Shown: positions 8,345 to 17,461, counted from the stretch's first letter. The stretch: 64,000 bases of DNA from Fimbriimonadaceae bacterium (GCA_019638775.1 JAHBTD010000001.1:1054001-1118000), one strand, 5' to 3'. Notes: generated from the letters alone by a model not told the origin. A program made the numbers and translations.

Positions 8345-9028
8345 ATGGCCGAAAAGGGCAAGCTGATTCTGATCGCGACGCCCATCGGCAACTTAGGGGA
8401 CCTCAGCCCGCGTGCGGTTGAGGTCCTTCGCTCTGTCGAGGCATGCATTGTGGAGGACACGAGGATCAGCGGCAAGCTGATGTCTCACCTCAGCATCAAG
8501 ACACCCCTCAAGGTGCTCAACGAGCACACTGCCGAAGCCAAGGTAGAGAGCTACGCTGAGGAGATTGCCGAAGGAGCGGTGTGGGGACTCATCACCGATG
8601 GGGGCACTCCGGGGATCAGCGACCCTGGCGCGCACCTTGTCGATTTGTGTCACGAAAAAGGCGTCGAAGTAGACTCGATACCCGGCCCTTGCGCTGCTGT
8701 CGATGCACTTGCATTGAGCGGGTTCTATGCTCAAAGATTCGCATTCTTAGGGTTTCTGCCTCGAAAACCTGGACCTATTCGTGAGGTTTTTGCCCCTTTT
8801 TCAGACTCGCCAATGACTCTTGTCCTGTTCGAATCGCCCTTTCGTGCCGAAAAACTATTAGAGGCGGCTTTTGACGTCCTTGGGCCGCGGCGATATGCGA
8901 TATGCCGAGAGCTTACCAAGCTCCACCAACAGGTTTATCGCGAACGATTGCCGAATGTGCCCTCGGAGAAAGAAGTCCCGAACAAGGGCGAATTTACGAT
9001 CGTCATTGAGGGAAAACGACGCCAGTAG
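8345..9028 (+). CDS. rsmI: 16S rRNA (cytidine-1402-2'-O)-methyltransferase RsmI
   Basis: A 227-residue tetrapyrrole-methylase-fold enzyme. The N-terminal KLILIATPIGNLGDLSPRAV is diagnostic for RsmI, followed by VEDTRISGKLMSHL, ITDGGTPGISDPG and the SAM-site motif IPGPCAAVDALALSG. It would methylate the ribose of C1402 in the ribosomal P-site region. It is slightly shorter than E. coli RsmI (286 residues) and lacks the C-terminal small domain. ATG at 8345 is chosen because the family starts a few residues before KLILIATPIG; the in-frame upstream ATG at 8282 lies within the preceding gene. Confidence 0.94.
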   Translation: MAEKGKLILIATPIGNLGDLSPRAVEVLRSVEACIVEDTRISGKLMSHLSIKTPLKVLNEHTAEAKVESYAEEIAEGAVWGLITDGGTPGISDPGAHLVDLCHEKGVEVDSIPGPCAAVDALALSGFYAQRFAFLGFLPRKPGPIREVFAPFSDSPMTLVLFESPFRAEKLLEAAFDVLGPRRYAICRELTKLHQQVYRERLPNVPSEKEVPNKGEFTIVIEGKRRQ

Positions 9029-9092
9029 GGATATTTTTGAATTCGGTGGTAAACTTAAAGGAACCTGCAGGGAATTGCGGGCGGTTGGTGCT

Positions 9093-10046
9093 ATGAGAGC
9101 CCGGTGGGACAAGAAAGTCTTCGTAGTGGCATGGATGCTTATCTGTGCTGTGTTTGGCGTTGCCCAAGGTACCGAAGGAACGTATCGTCTTCAACCGGAA
9201 GACATCCTCCGCATCCAGGTCTATAACGAAGTCCAGATCAATGTTCTGGTTACCGTTGGACGCGATGGAAACATCAGCGCTCCGTTTGTCGGGATTCTCC
9301 GCGCTCAGGGACGAACCACTTCCGAGCTCGAAGAGGACCTCGTAAAGGAGTATCAAAAGAAGCTCCGAATCCGCGATCCTAAAGTTTCGGTCACCATCGA
9401 GAAGTTCCGCGAACTCTACGCCACCATCGGCGGAATGGTTCAGCGACCCGGAAGAGTGCCGATCCGACCCGGCGACACCATTGCCACCCTTATCAGTCAA
9501 GGGAACCCCGATCTGGATCGAGCCGACCTGCGACGGGCGACGCTGCGACGTTCAAACTCCGTCGAGCAGATCCCCGTCGATCTGTATTCGCTGCTCTATC
9601 GTGGCGATACTTCCCAGAATTATCAGCTTGAGGACGGCGACGAACTTATCGTCCCCGAGAACCCAAGAAATCGTATCTACGTCATCGGAACAGTGCAAGC
9701 GCCCGGCGCTTTCCCCTACAAAGAGCCGATGCGCGTGATGGATGCGCTTGCGATGGCAAGAGGCGAGATTCAGCGCGAGACATTCTTGAGCCGCGTCAAA
9801 GTCTTGCGTGAGCAACCGGGCTTCCCCGGTCAGTATGTCGAAATCAAGGCGAACCTCGTTCGATTCTTGAACAACGGAGACTATGCGCAGAATGTGGCGC
9901 TTGAGCCGGGTGACATCGTCTACGTGCCGCGCACAAAGACGCCAAACCTGAATGAGATTGGCGCTGCTGTGAACTCTGCGTTCTTCATCGACCGCTTCCT
10001 CAGAGAAGGCCTATTCGGTCTCCGCATTCCGTTCATTGGTCGGTAG
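9093..10046 (+). CDS. polysaccharide biosynthesis/export protein (Wza/SLBB family)
   Basis: A 317-residue secreted protein. A signal peptide (residues 1-26, basic start then VFVVAWMLICAVFGVAQG) leads into a Poly_export domain (YRLQPEDILRIQVYNE ... DPKVSVTIEKF). Two SLBB domains follow (IGGMVQRPGRVPIRPGDTI and VIGTVQAPGAFPYKEPMRV). Such proteins form or line the outer membrane path for capsule or exopolysaccharide. No lipobox cysteine is evident, unlike E. coli Wza. The ATG at 9093 follows a GGTTGGTG stretch. No glycosyltransferase or Wzc gene is adjacent; the convergent ABC-2 exporter genes are the nearest transport neighbours. Confidence 0.9.
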   Translation: MRARWDKKVFVVAWMLICAVFGVAQGTEGTYRLQPEDILRIQVYNEVQINVLVTVGRDGNISAPFVGILRAQGRTTSELEEDLVKEYQKKLRIRDPKVSVTIEKFRELYATIGGMVQRPGRVPIRPGDTIATLISQGNPDLDRADLRRATLRRSNSVEQIPVDLYSLLYRGDTSQNYQLEDGDELIVPENPRNRIYVIGTVQAPGAFPYKEPMRVMDALAMARGEIQRETFLSRVKVLREQPGFPGQYVEIKANLVRFLNNGDYAQNVALEPGDIVYVPRTKTPNLNEIGAAVNSAFFIDRFLREGLFGLRIPFIGR

Positions 10047-10239
10047 CTTGAGAGCTTGGAGTGAGTAGCTAGGAGCGGGGAGCTACTTCAAGCTGTCGGT
10101 GATCGGCAATTGGGATCAGTGGATCTGCGATCAGCACTCAGAGATCGGGCATCTGGAATCAGCTCTCAGGACCTTGCTCCCAGCACCAAACTCTGTGCTC
10201 GCAGCTCCTAGCTACTCACTCATAGCTCACAGCTACCCG
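10047..10239. repeat. intergenic heptamer arrays with an 18-bp inverted repeat
   Basis: The gap between two convergent genes is filled by AGCTxxx/ATCxxxx-type heptamers. GAGTGAGTAGCTAGGAGC at 10059-10076 is repeated exactly, inverted, at 10204-10221. The arrays begin directly at the stop codon of the export gene (TAG then CTTGAG) and run up to the stop codon of the ABC permease on the other strand. The region could act as a transcription terminator for both operons. Confidence 0.75.
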
Positions 10240-11226
10240 CTACTCCGCATCTTCGCGTGGGACATACTCGAAGTTCTTGAACCACCAGGCCCCTAAGCCG
10301 AGGCAGGCCACAATCAAGAAGCCCATCGTGAGATAGCCCGTCGAAGGGAGCAAGATATTGCTCGACAGCTCGCCCGAAAGACCCGTCCCAAGCGTATTTA
10401 ACTGCCCACCGGAGGACGGTCTTTCAGCGATCGCGGTGAGGTAGCTAAAGATGGATAATCGGTACATCGTGCCCGGCATGTTCGGAATCGCCATTTCCCA
10501 GCCAAACGCAAACAAGAGGCAGATCAGCATGGAGCGGTTAAGCCAAAGGCTGATGAGCACGAAAAGCGAAACATACGCTGCCGCCCCGACGAAGAGCGCC
10601 TTGATGTCCCGCAGCATAAGGTCGTTCGTAAACCCTGCCGTCCCCATCACAGAGACGCTGACCGCGAGGGCCGCAATAGCCCCGATCACGAAGGTAACCA
10701 CGATGGCAGCCGCTGTACGCGCCAGAAGGATTTTGGGGCGAGGCACTGGCCTCGTCAGTAGGTAAACGATGGTCTTTTGCTCAACCTCTTGGGCCACAAC
10801 GACCGCAGCAAAGATTGCCGCGATCAAGGCAAGCAAACGAAACACGAGCCAGCCGCTCAATGTCGCATAGGCATCGCGCTCCTTTTCCTGCTTTGTGAGC
10901 GCTACGGGCGGTTCGGACACGTCGACTTCCGGCTCCGATTCGTTGACCTCAACTTCGCCACCCGGCGAATCAACGGCTCGTCCGTTATCAGGCTGTGCAC
11001 GATTGCCCTCGACTTGATTCGAGGTGTTTGGCTGCCCCTCGCTGCCGTCCTGCGCGGGCGTTTGCGTTCTTATGACACGTGTTGATCTCGAGTCCTCAAC
11101 CGCCCGCACCATCGTGAAGACTTTGCCGAACGCAAAAAACGCAGCGATGACCAACAGCCAGACGACAAGGCGCTTGGCTCGGATGAGCTCGATTAGGGTC
11201 GTCTTGAACAGATACAGCTCGATCAT
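10240..11226 (-). CDS. ABC-2 type transporter permease
   Basis: A 328-residue membrane protein. One N-terminal transmembrane segment (about 19-38) is followed by a soluble Glu/Pro/Ser-rich loop of about 80 residues. Five or six further segments follow from about residue 125 (LSGWLVFRLLALIAAIFAAV), with the typical EVEQKTIVYLLTRPVPRPKILLAR cytoplasmic motif. This is the ABC2_membrane/NosY-like pattern. It is last in a four-gene operon of alternating ATPases and permeases and overlaps the upstream ATPase by ATGA. The substrate cannot be told. Confidence 0.88.
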   Translation of the reverse strand: MIELYLFKTTLIELIRAKRLVVWLLVIAAFFAFGKVFTMVRAVEDSRSTRVIRTQTPAQDGSEGQPNTSNQVEGNRAQPDNGRAVDSPGGEVEVNESEPEVDVSEPPVALTKQEKERDAYATLSGWLVFRLLALIAAIFAAVVVAQEVEQKTIVYLLTRPVPRPKILLARTAAAIVVTFVIGAIAALAVSVSVMGTAGFTNDLMLRDIKALFVGAAAYVSLFVLISLWLNRSMLICLLFAFGWEMAIPNMPGTMYRLSIFSYLTAIAERPSSGGQLNTLGTGLSGELSSNILLPSTGYLTMGFLIVACLGLGAWWFKNFEYVPREDAE

Positions 11227-12140
11227 GCTTCCACCAGATATCGGAAAACCGCTTCAAGGTTGTTGTCGGGGCTGGAAAAGCCTTCGATGGGAAGACCATG
11301 CTCCAGCGCGAGCGTCGGCAAGAAATCGTAAAACTGAGCGGGCTCTCTGGTCTGAAGTTCCAGCGAGCGCCCGTTTGGCTCAAAACGTACATTCAGCACA
11401 TACGGCAGTTCGACAAGTTTGGAGGCCACAGCCCGTGGCTCCGAGGTATCGACGCGTATCCGTTGCGGGTACTTGTCGATCAATTCGCGTATCACGCGAA
11501 TGTTTCCGGTGGCGAGCAAACGGCCGCGATGAAGCAGCAACACGTTTCGCGTCATCTGCTCCACCTCAAAAAGAATGTGGCTGCTCACGATGATCGTCTT
11601 GCCCTCGTTTGCCAATTCACCAAGGAGATCCATCAACTGCCGGCGACCCATCGGGTCAAGGCCGTTCAGTGGCTCGTCGAGAAGGATGATCTCGGGGTCA
11701 TGGAGCATAGCCTGGGCGAGCTTAATGCGCTGGCGCATACCTTTGCTGTAACCCGCAATCTTTCGATCCGACGCTTCGAGCATCCCCACCCTTTGCAACA
11801 TCTCCAATGTCCGGCTCTTTGCTGCCGAGTTGTCGAATCCAGCCATTCGGGCAAGGAAGAAGACAAACTGATACCCGGTCATATGCTCGTAGAAGTTGTC
11901 GATGTCCGGGCAATAGCCAAGGTGTTTAAAGACATCGGGGTTCGCATACGGATCAAGACCCTTTACCGAAACCGAGCCGGTCGTCGTTTTTAGCTGGCCT
12001 GTGATCAGGCGCATCATCGTTGTCTTGCCAGCGCCGTTTTGCCCGAGCAAAGCGGTGATTCCCGGCATGATCTGACAATTGACATCGTTGATGCCGATCA
12101 CCTGTCCATACCAGCGCGAAGCGCCTGTAAACTCGATCAA
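11223..12140 (-). CDS. ABC transporter ATP-binding protein (ABC-2/CcmA-like)
   Basis: A 305-residue ATPase. Walker A is GQNGAGKTT, the signature-like motif is YSKGMRQRIKLAQ, Walker B is IILLDEPLNGLDP, and the switch region is VSSHILFEVE. A ~80-residue C-terminal domain, typical of drug and lipid ABC-2 exporters, follows. The start is taken as TTG at 12140. It overlaps the stop of the upstream permease (TTGA), sits a few bases after GGAGGTGG, and gives the expected LIEFTGASRWYG N-terminus; a much longer upstream reading would run through the permease gene. It pairs with the permease at 10240. Confidence 0.9.
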   Translation of the reverse strand: MIEFTGASRWYGQVIGINDVNCQIMPGITALLGQNGAGKTTMMRLITGQLKTTTGSVSVKGLDPYANPDVFKHLGYCPDIDNFYEHMTGYQFVFFLARMAGFDNSAAKSRTLEMLQRVGMLEASDRKIAGYSKGMRQRIKLAQAMLHDPEIILLDEPLNGLDPMGRRQLMDLLGELANEGKTIIVSSHILFEVEQMTRNVLLLHRGRLLATGNIRVIRELIDKYPQRIRVDTSEPRAVASKLVELPYVLNVRFEPNGRSLELQTREPAQFYDFLPTLALEHGLPIEGFSSPDNNLEAVFRYLVEA

Positions 12141-13153
12141 CCTACCACCTCCACCGCACGAATCCTCGACCATGCTATTCGGAGGAAAATCGCACTGAGC
12201 ACGCTCACAATGCCGAGCATGATCCACAAATTGGGGGCTGGAACCGATGGAACCGGACTTCGAAAGCCGAAATAGGGGCTTCCATCCGTTCCGAGGATGG
12301 CTTTGCCAAGGCCGATATTGATGCCGTCTACCGATGCGTAGTACAAGCGTCCAATGATCTCCAGCGGGCCCGTAATGGTTGCTTGTGCGTCGTTCCGCCC
12401 ACGGTTCTGCTGCATGATGGTGATCGCCCAACTCACGGCCATCAACTGCGTGAAGAAGTTCGTCAAGAAGTACAGCCCCGCCATCGTCGCCCCCGCGATG
12501 CGTCCCTGCTTAAAGAGTGAGCTGATACCGATGACCAAGCTGGAATAAAACGCAGCCGAGACAATCACGAAAGCCGCCATCTTCAGCGGAACCCATACAT
12601 CGCTGAGGAACCCGTAGTCTCGATAGCTCATAAACCCGTAGCCATAAAAGACCGCGCTTGGGACGGCCATACACATCACAAGCAGTAGAAAAACACCAAA
12701 CCACTTGCCCAGCAGATAGTCGCGCTTGTCGCAGGGTTTGCTCAGATAGACGAGCAAAGCGTTGGCGCGGTTGTCGTTGGCGATACTGCCCGCCCCGACG
12801 AGCACAGCGATCATCAGGAACCACATTTGACCTGTCGAGAGCCCGTGGACAAACTGATCCTTCCAGATGATCTGGGTGATGAATTGCGTAAACGGATTCG
12901 CCGCGCCTGCTGCCCCTGTGACGGGAGCTTGCGACGTGGCGGCCTGCTCGGCGAAGAACAGGATCGTCATCATTGCAAGGTAGTAGCCTGCCGAAAGGAT
13001 GAGCAGGAACCACATCCACTTCTTCTTGATCGCCATCCTGAACGTCATGCGCGCGATGACCCACCATCGCATGGTCGGCGACTCAAGGTCACCCTCGTAC
13101 CCGCGATACGTGAGGTCGGCAATTGGGGAAGAGCTGATCTGATACTCGGACAT
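12137..13153 (-). CDS. ABC-2 type transporter permease
   Basis: A 338-residue permease. A cytoplasmic N-terminus of about 35 residues leads into a first membrane segment near 42-64 (KKKWMWFLLILSAGYYLAMMTI). The conserved NDNRANALLVYLSKPCDKRDYLLGKW loop and four or five further segments follow. The ATG overlaps the stop of the upstream ATPase (TAATG), which shows translational coupling. Together with the gene at 13153 it forms one exporter module; the second ATPase/permease pair downstream may form a second module or a heteromeric complex. Confidence 0.88.
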   Translation of the reverse strand: MSEYQISSSPIADLTYRGYEGDLESPTMRWWVIARMTFRMAIKKKWMWFLLILSAGYYLAMMTILFFAEQAATSQAPVTGAAGAANPFTQFITQIIWKDQFVHGLSTGQMWFLMIAVLVGAGSIANDNRANALLVYLSKPCDKRDYLLGKWFGVFLLLVMCMAVPSAVFYGYGFMSYRDYGFLSDVWVPLKMAAFVIVSAAFYSSLVIGISSLFKQGRIAGATMAGLYFLTNFFTQLMAVSWAITIMQQNRGRNDAQATITGPLEIIGRLYYASVDGINIGLGKAILGTDGSPYFGFRSPVPSVPAPNLWIMLGIVSVLSAIFLRIAWSRIRAVEVVG

Positions 13154-14070
13154 TACACATTCACCGCCTGCAAGAACGCCTCCTCAAGGCTGCGTTGGGC
13201 GACACGGAAGCCGCGAACCTGGGTGTTCGTTTGGCGAGCCGCCTCAAACACGAGCTTGGCGATCTCATCGGGTGTGCCGGGGGCTTGGATGCGGTAGGTT
13301 TGGTGCGAAACACTCAAAAGCTGTCCGCCCAACATTGCTATCGCATTCACCCATGCTCCACTTTCTTCGCGCAGCTCAACGTCGACCGGCTGCCCTTCAA
13401 TCTTTTGCAATTCGAGGATTGAGCCCTCCATTACTAATTGCCCTCGGACCACCACGACAACATGGTCGCAGACTCGCTCAATGTCCGGTAGGAGGTGACT
13501 GGAGACGATCACATTAATGCCCTTGCCGTGGGTGATGGAGCGCACCAACTCCAACATATCCTCGCGCCCTGCGGGATCAAGTCCATTCGTCGGCTCGTCG
13601 AGAAGGAGGAGTTTGGGGCCATGGACGAGCGCTTGGGCAAGCTTGATGCGCTGTTTCATGCCTGTCGAATAGGTTTCGACGTTGCGATAGCGTGCCTCGC
13701 CGAGGCCGCAGTACTCCAGGACCTCGTGGGCTCGCCTGAGGGCTTGGTCTCCAGGCATACCGGCAAGCTCGCCCGCGTAGGCGACGAAGCCAACAGCGCT
13801 CATGCCTGGGATATGACAGTCTTGCTCTGGCATCAGCCCAAGCCGCTGCCGAATCAAGCGTCCTTGCGAGCCGATGTCGTAGCCGAGGACAGAGCCACCG
13901 CCACCGGCAGAGGCAACAAAGCCGAGGATCGTTTTAAGGAGAGTCGTCTTCCCCGCCCCGTTAGGCCCGAGCAGACCCACACAGCCGGGAGGTATCTCGA
14001 CAGAGAAGTCGCTTAACGCGGTGAACTGTCCATAACGAACGGTCAGATTTCGTATTGAGGCAACGCTCAC
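13153..14070 (-). CDS. ABC transporter ATP-binding protein (ABC-2/CcmA-like)
   Basis: A 305-residue ATPase that leads the four-gene operon. The N-terminus is MSVASIRNLTVRYGQFTALS. Walker A is GPNGAGKTT, the signature is YSTGMKQRIKLAQ and Walker B is LLLLDEPTNGLDPAG, followed by VSSHLLPDIERVCD and a C-terminal regulatory domain. It is paralogous to the ATPase at 11223. The 150 bases upstream, shared with the divergent ndk gene, hold the probable promoter. Confidence 0.92.
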   Translation of the reverse strand: MSVASIRNLTVRYGQFTALSDFSVEIPPGCVGLLGPNGAGKTTLLKTILGFVASAGGGGSVLGYDIGSQGRLIRQRLGLMPEQDCHIPGMSAVGFVAYAGELAGMPGDQALRRAHEVLEYCGLGEARYRNVETYSTGMKQRIKLAQALVHGPKLLLLDEPTNGLDPAGREDMLELVRSITHGKGINVIVSSHLLPDIERVCDHVVVVVRGQLVMEGSILELQKIEGQPVDVELREESGAWVNAIAMLGGQLLSVSHQTYRIQAPGTPDEIAKLVFEAARQTNTQVRGFRVAQRSLEEAFLQAVNV

Positions 14071-14220
14071 GATGTTTTACTTTACTACGACCTCTTCCCA
14101 AGGTGGGCCATATGACGGCAGAAGAGGGCCCTTTCATGCCTAATGGGGCCGATAGCCTCAAGGTATCCTCACTCCATATTCGGTCCGCTCTGCGTGCGCC
14201 GAGAAAGGATTTGTTCAACT

Positions 14221-14634
14221 ATGGAAACAACGCTTGTACTGATTAAGCCGGGTGGCGTAGAGCGAAATCTGATCGGCGAGATCACTCGACGGATCGAAGC
14301 CCGCAACCTCAGCATCGCCGCGATGAAGCTCATCAATGCAGACAGGGCAACTGTTGAAGAGCACTACGACGAGCATCGCGAGCGCCCATTCTTTAAGGAT
14401 GTCTGCGATTATCTGACAAGCGGCCCGATTGTGGCCATGGCTGTAAGCGGTACAAACGCCGTGAAGGCTATCCGCTCAATGATGGGGGCAACAAACCCGC
14501 TGGACGCGCTTCCCGGTACGATTCGGGGCGACCTAGCTCTTTCGATCGACGACAACCTCACCCACTCCAGCAGCGATGCCGAAGCCGCCGAGCGCGAACT
14601 TGGGCTTTGGTTTAAGGAAGGAACCGTTCGGTAA
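14221..14634 (+). CDS. ndk: nucleoside-diphosphate kinase
   Basis: A 137-residue Ndk, the usual length. METTLVLIKPGGVERNLIGEI opens the ferredoxin-like fold. The phosphohistidine lies in NLTHSSSDAEAAERE, where the family more often has NxxHGSDS, so the Gly after the active-site His is replaced by Ser. RPFFKDVCDYLTSGPIVAM and GATNPLDALPGTIRGD are the other expected blocks. It transfers the gamma-phosphate of ATP to other (d)NDPs. The start follows GAGAAAGGA. The gene is convergent with 14703-15128, with a palindrome between them. Confidence 0.95.
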   Translation: METTLVLIKPGGVERNLIGEITRRIEARNLSIAAMKLINADRATVEEHYDEHRERPFFKDVCDYLTSGPIVAMAVSGTNAVKAIRSMMGATNPLDALPGTIRGDLALSIDDNLTHSSSDAEAAERELGLWFKEGTVR

Positions 14635-14647
14635 GCAACTGTTTGAA

Positions 14648-14690
14648 ATCAGAAATCGGATATCTGATATCCGATTTCTGATTTCTGATC
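14648..14690. terminator. palindromic heptamer array, probable bidirectional terminator
   Basis: The 17-base arms at 14648-14664 and 14666-14682 are perfectly complementary around a single-base centre. The sequence is also six consecutive heptamers (ATCAGAA, ATCGGAT, ATCTGAT, ATCCGAT, TTCTGAT, TTCTGAT). It lies between two convergent genes. It lacks a proper U-run, so its effect on transcription is an inference. Confidence 0.7.
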
Positions 14691-14702
14691 TGTGACTTCT
14701 GC

Positions 14703-15128
14703 TTACAGCTTGATATCGACGATCCCGCTGACGCCGACTTCCTCGACGCCCTTGATGTTGCTCCAGTTCTTGCTGGCAACGGGGATCAGGGCTTTCAATC
14801 GAAGCTGATTCCCAAGAATCTTAGCTTCTGGCTGAGCCACGGCAACGACCGAATCCACCTTGTCGGGCGGGCCCATCACTTGAGCCGCTCCAATGGCCTG
14901 GTCCGAGTTGAGTCCGACGCTGTAAATCGGAACCACTTTCGTCTTGACTTTCTTGGTTTGCTCGCGGCCCCAAAGCTTGTTGATGCCTTTGTCGATATCC
15001 TTTCCGAAGGTGTTGACTACGGCGATGACTCCACCGATCTTCAAAATCTTATCAAGCTGCGAAAACGCAAACGTCGACATCAGGACAGACCCGGCAACGA
15101 TTAAACTCAGTTTCTTGTTGACTTTCAT
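14703..15128 (-). CDS. secreted protein of unknown function
   Basis: A 141-residue protein with a signal peptide (MKVNKKLSLIVAGSVLMSTFAFS). After it comes a Gly/Val hydrophobic stretch (ILKIGGVIAVVNTFGKDI) and a beta-rich domain with alternating hydrophobic residues ending GVSGIVDIKL. I do not recognise the family. The hydrophobic stretch after the signal could associate with membrane. It lies between ndk and the OmpM-like porin gene, on the same strand as the latter; 121 bases separate them, so co-transcription is possible but not shown. Confidence 0.75.
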   Translation of the reverse strand: MKVNKKLSLIVAGSVLMSTFAFSQLDKILKIGGVIAVVNTFGKDIDKGINKLWGREQTKKVKTKVVPIYSVGLNSDQAIGAAQVMGPPDKVDSVVAVAQPEAKILGNQLRLKALIPVASKNWSNIKGVEEVGVSGIVDIKL

Positions 15129-15249
15129 CTCTTATTCTTCTCCCTACGCTATCCGACGACTACCACCAATTTTTCGTTTCCTATCTGTAGTACAAAAGCC
15201 CCCCGGTAGACCGAGAGGCTCTTGCACTGATCGTTGGCATTTTCCTGAC

Positions 15250-17274
15250 TTAGAAGCGGATCGAAATCTGCGTCGTCAAGAATCCACCCGTGGCTCGGGA
15301 ATCGCTGCTGCCGCTGAACGGATTGAATCCGGTCACGCCCTTGCCGTTGTAGTCGCTCATCTCCCACATGAAGCTCAGCTTCGAGTGGTTCCCCATGTCG
15401 TGGCTTAGGCCAAAGCGATACCAGCTCTCACGAGGCTTCTCGCTGAAGGCGTTAAGATCCCACTCTACGCACTCAGCTCCCAGCATCAAGTTCCAACTTG
15501 AACTGAGTCTGTGCTTCAACGAAGCGCTCAGAACCCGAAGCTTATCGTCTTGGGTAAGACCGCCACCGTCGGCGAGCATCACATCGCGACCTGTGTACCA
15601 CTGACCTCCGAAGTGCACCTTGGTGCTGCTGCTGAGATCAAAGCCGATCCCAGCCATGAAGCCCTGCACGTCGGTGGGGTTCCACCAGATACCGACTCGG
15701 CCCCAGTCGCCCGGTGCGGCAAACTGCGGGTCGATGCTTCGGTAGCCGACATAGCCGTTCCAGCGTCCGCCGTCATACTTCAGCTTTGCCCACCATGCCG
15801 AGTTATCCTCGTCAAGTCGGGTTGTGCCGTTCTCCATCAGGTTCGACTGCGAGTAACCAGCATTGAGCTTCATCCGGTCGTTGACCTTCCAGTTGAAGTC
15901 GCCGCCGAAGACCACGACGCGATTGAAGACGTCGGAGCTGCCGATCAGCGATGTGGTGCTGTTCGAGTCGAAGATGAGGTAGTTGAGCTGTAGGTTGCCG
16001 TTCTGGCCCAGCGGCAGATCGGCGGTAAAGCCGAGGTGCTGATCCACAAAGATGTTGAAGCCGTTGCTTCCGTATCCGCGTGGTCGAGTGTCACCCGCTC
16101 CCTGATAAGAGTGCCCGGAACGTCCGGCAGCCATCGGGTTGATGTCGATGCCACTTGTTGTGAACCGGTCGCTCTGACGTCCGCCAAAGACCGTAAGGTC
16201 GGCGTTGCCCAGCTTAAAGTCCAGAATGGCGCCATCGAAGTACCAGTCGCCATTGTCCCAATACTCGCTGCGGAAGTACGGCGTGTTGTCGGGACGCTTC
16301 ATAAAGTAACTGCCGACCTGATGTCCGAGCCGACCCATGGTTGCGCTAAAGTTCTGCCCCCATAGACTGGTGTCGTACTTCACCCAAAGGGTCTGCCACA
16401 TCACATCGGTGTCACCCTCTTCAAACGGGCTGCCCGTGAAAACACCCGACATGTCGCCGAAGGCGACTCGGTCGAACGCGTTGTTGCCGTTAAACCCGGC
16501 GGAGGTGAAGCTGGCTGTCGTGCCGAACGTGTTGCCGATGACGAGGGTGCCGCCCCACTTGGGTCCGGTCTCGTTAGTGCCTTCAATCTCAAGGCCCATC
16601 TCGTGCAGAACGGTGAAGTCGCGGCCCACACCAACGGTGTTGCCGTTCTTGATGCCCGTGGGTCGGCCATCTTTTGTAATTCCCACACGCTCATCCTTGC
16701 TGTAGCCGTTGCCCATCCACAGGTTCAGATCGCCAGAAACCGCGATCGGGAACTTGCGATCCTCAAGAGCCTTAACGCGCTTCTCGAGGTCGGCAAAGCC
16801 CTTCTTCATGGCTTCGACGTCGACACCCATGGAAGCAAGCTCCTTCTCAAAAGTTGCTGCCATGCGCTTGAGGTTAGCGATTTCGTCTCCCCAAGCCTTC
16901 ATGCCGTCGATCTGGGATTGTGCTGCAGCCAGAGCGTCTCGCACCTGGCGAAGCTCGGCGGCACTGGCAAAGCCTCGATGGCTAATTGATTCTTCCAGAG
17001 CCTTGATCTGTCCGGCAAGGCCGTCCGTCACACCCATCATCTTCATGTAGAGGGCGTTAAGGGCGACTGCCATTTCGTATCGGGAAGCCGGTCTTCCACC
17101 TCGGAAGAGGCCATCCGGGTAACCGACCAAGAGGCCGGCGTTCTTCAGTCGTGCGAGGGCTTCGTATGCCCAGTGATTGTCCGGGGTATCCGGAAATGCG
17201 TCCTGCGCAGATGCGGGAGCGGCCAAAGCCACTGCCATCACGGCGCTGAGCGCGTAAACGAACGTTCGTTTCAT
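15250..17274 (-). CDS. SLH-domain outer membrane porin (OmpM/SlpA/SomA-like)
   Basis: A 674-residue envelope protein. The signal peptide is residues 1-23. One SLH domain (about 25-80; DAFPDTPDNHWAYEALARLK and GYPDGLFRGGRPASRYEMAV) is followed by a helical coiled coil (about 85-175). A long beta-barrel of short aromatic strands ends in TTQISIRF with a terminal Phe, the usual barrel-insertion signal. In Deinococcus, Veillonella and cyanobacteria such proteins tether the outer membrane to the cell wall through the SLH domain and form pores. CAAGGAG precedes the ATG. It is probably the major outer membrane protein, given its own promoter and long leader. Confidence 0.9.
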   Translation of the reverse strand: MKRTFVYALSAVMAVALAAPASAQDAFPDTPDNHWAYEALARLKNAGLLVGYPDGLFRGGRPASRYEMAVALNALYMKMMGVTDGLAGQIKALEESISHRGFASAAELRQVRDALAAAQSQIDGMKAWGDEIANLKRMAATFEKELASMGVDVEAMKKGFADLEKRVKALEDRKFPIAVSGDLNLWMGNGYSKDERVGITKDGRPTGIKNGNTVGVGRDFTVLHEMGLEIEGTNETGPKWGGTLVIGNTFGTTASFTSAGFNGNNAFDRVAFGDMSGVFTGSPFEEGDTDVMWQTLWVKYDTSLWGQNFSATMGRLGHQVGSYFMKRPDNTPYFRSEYWDNGDWYFDGAILDFKLGNADLTVFGGRQSDRFTTSGIDINPMAAGRSGHSYQGAGDTRPRGYGSNGFNIFVDQHLGFTADLPLGQNGNLQLNYLIFDSNSTTSLIGSSDVFNRVVVFGGDFNWKVNDRMKLNAGYSQSNLMENGTTRLDEDNSAWWAKLKYDGGRWNGYVGYRSIDPQFAAPGDWGRVGIWWNPTDVQGFMAGIGFDLSSSTKVHFGGQWYTGRDVMLADGGGLTQDDKLRVLSASLKHRLSSSWNLMLGAECVEWDLNAFSEKPRESWYRFGLSHDMGNHSKLSFMWEMSDYNGKGVTGFNPFSGSSDSRATGGFLTTQISIRF

Positions 17275-17461
17275 ATGGTTACACTGCTCCTTGTGTCTTG
17301 GAGTGCGCTAACCCGAACGAAGCCGCTGTGCGAGTGAGGATTCGTAGCCTACAACTTTCCTTGAGTTTCCTGTAGGTTGCAAAAAGCCTGCCCGCCCAAG
17401 CCTTCCTTCGCGTCCTGCGTACTTTCTCAGTTGAAGGGAGAAAATCCCCCGTCCAAATCCC

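Noticed and set aside
10240-14070. Dedicated partners of the Wza-like protein for capsule export
   Set aside because: The ABC-2 proteins resemble drug or lipid exporters, are convergent with the export gene, and no glycosyltransferases are present.
17275-17455. c-di-GMP-I riboswitch before the SLH porin gene
   Set aside because: A GGACGCGAAGG stretch is suggestive, but the rest of the consensus, including the second helix and its tetraloop receptor, cannot be found.
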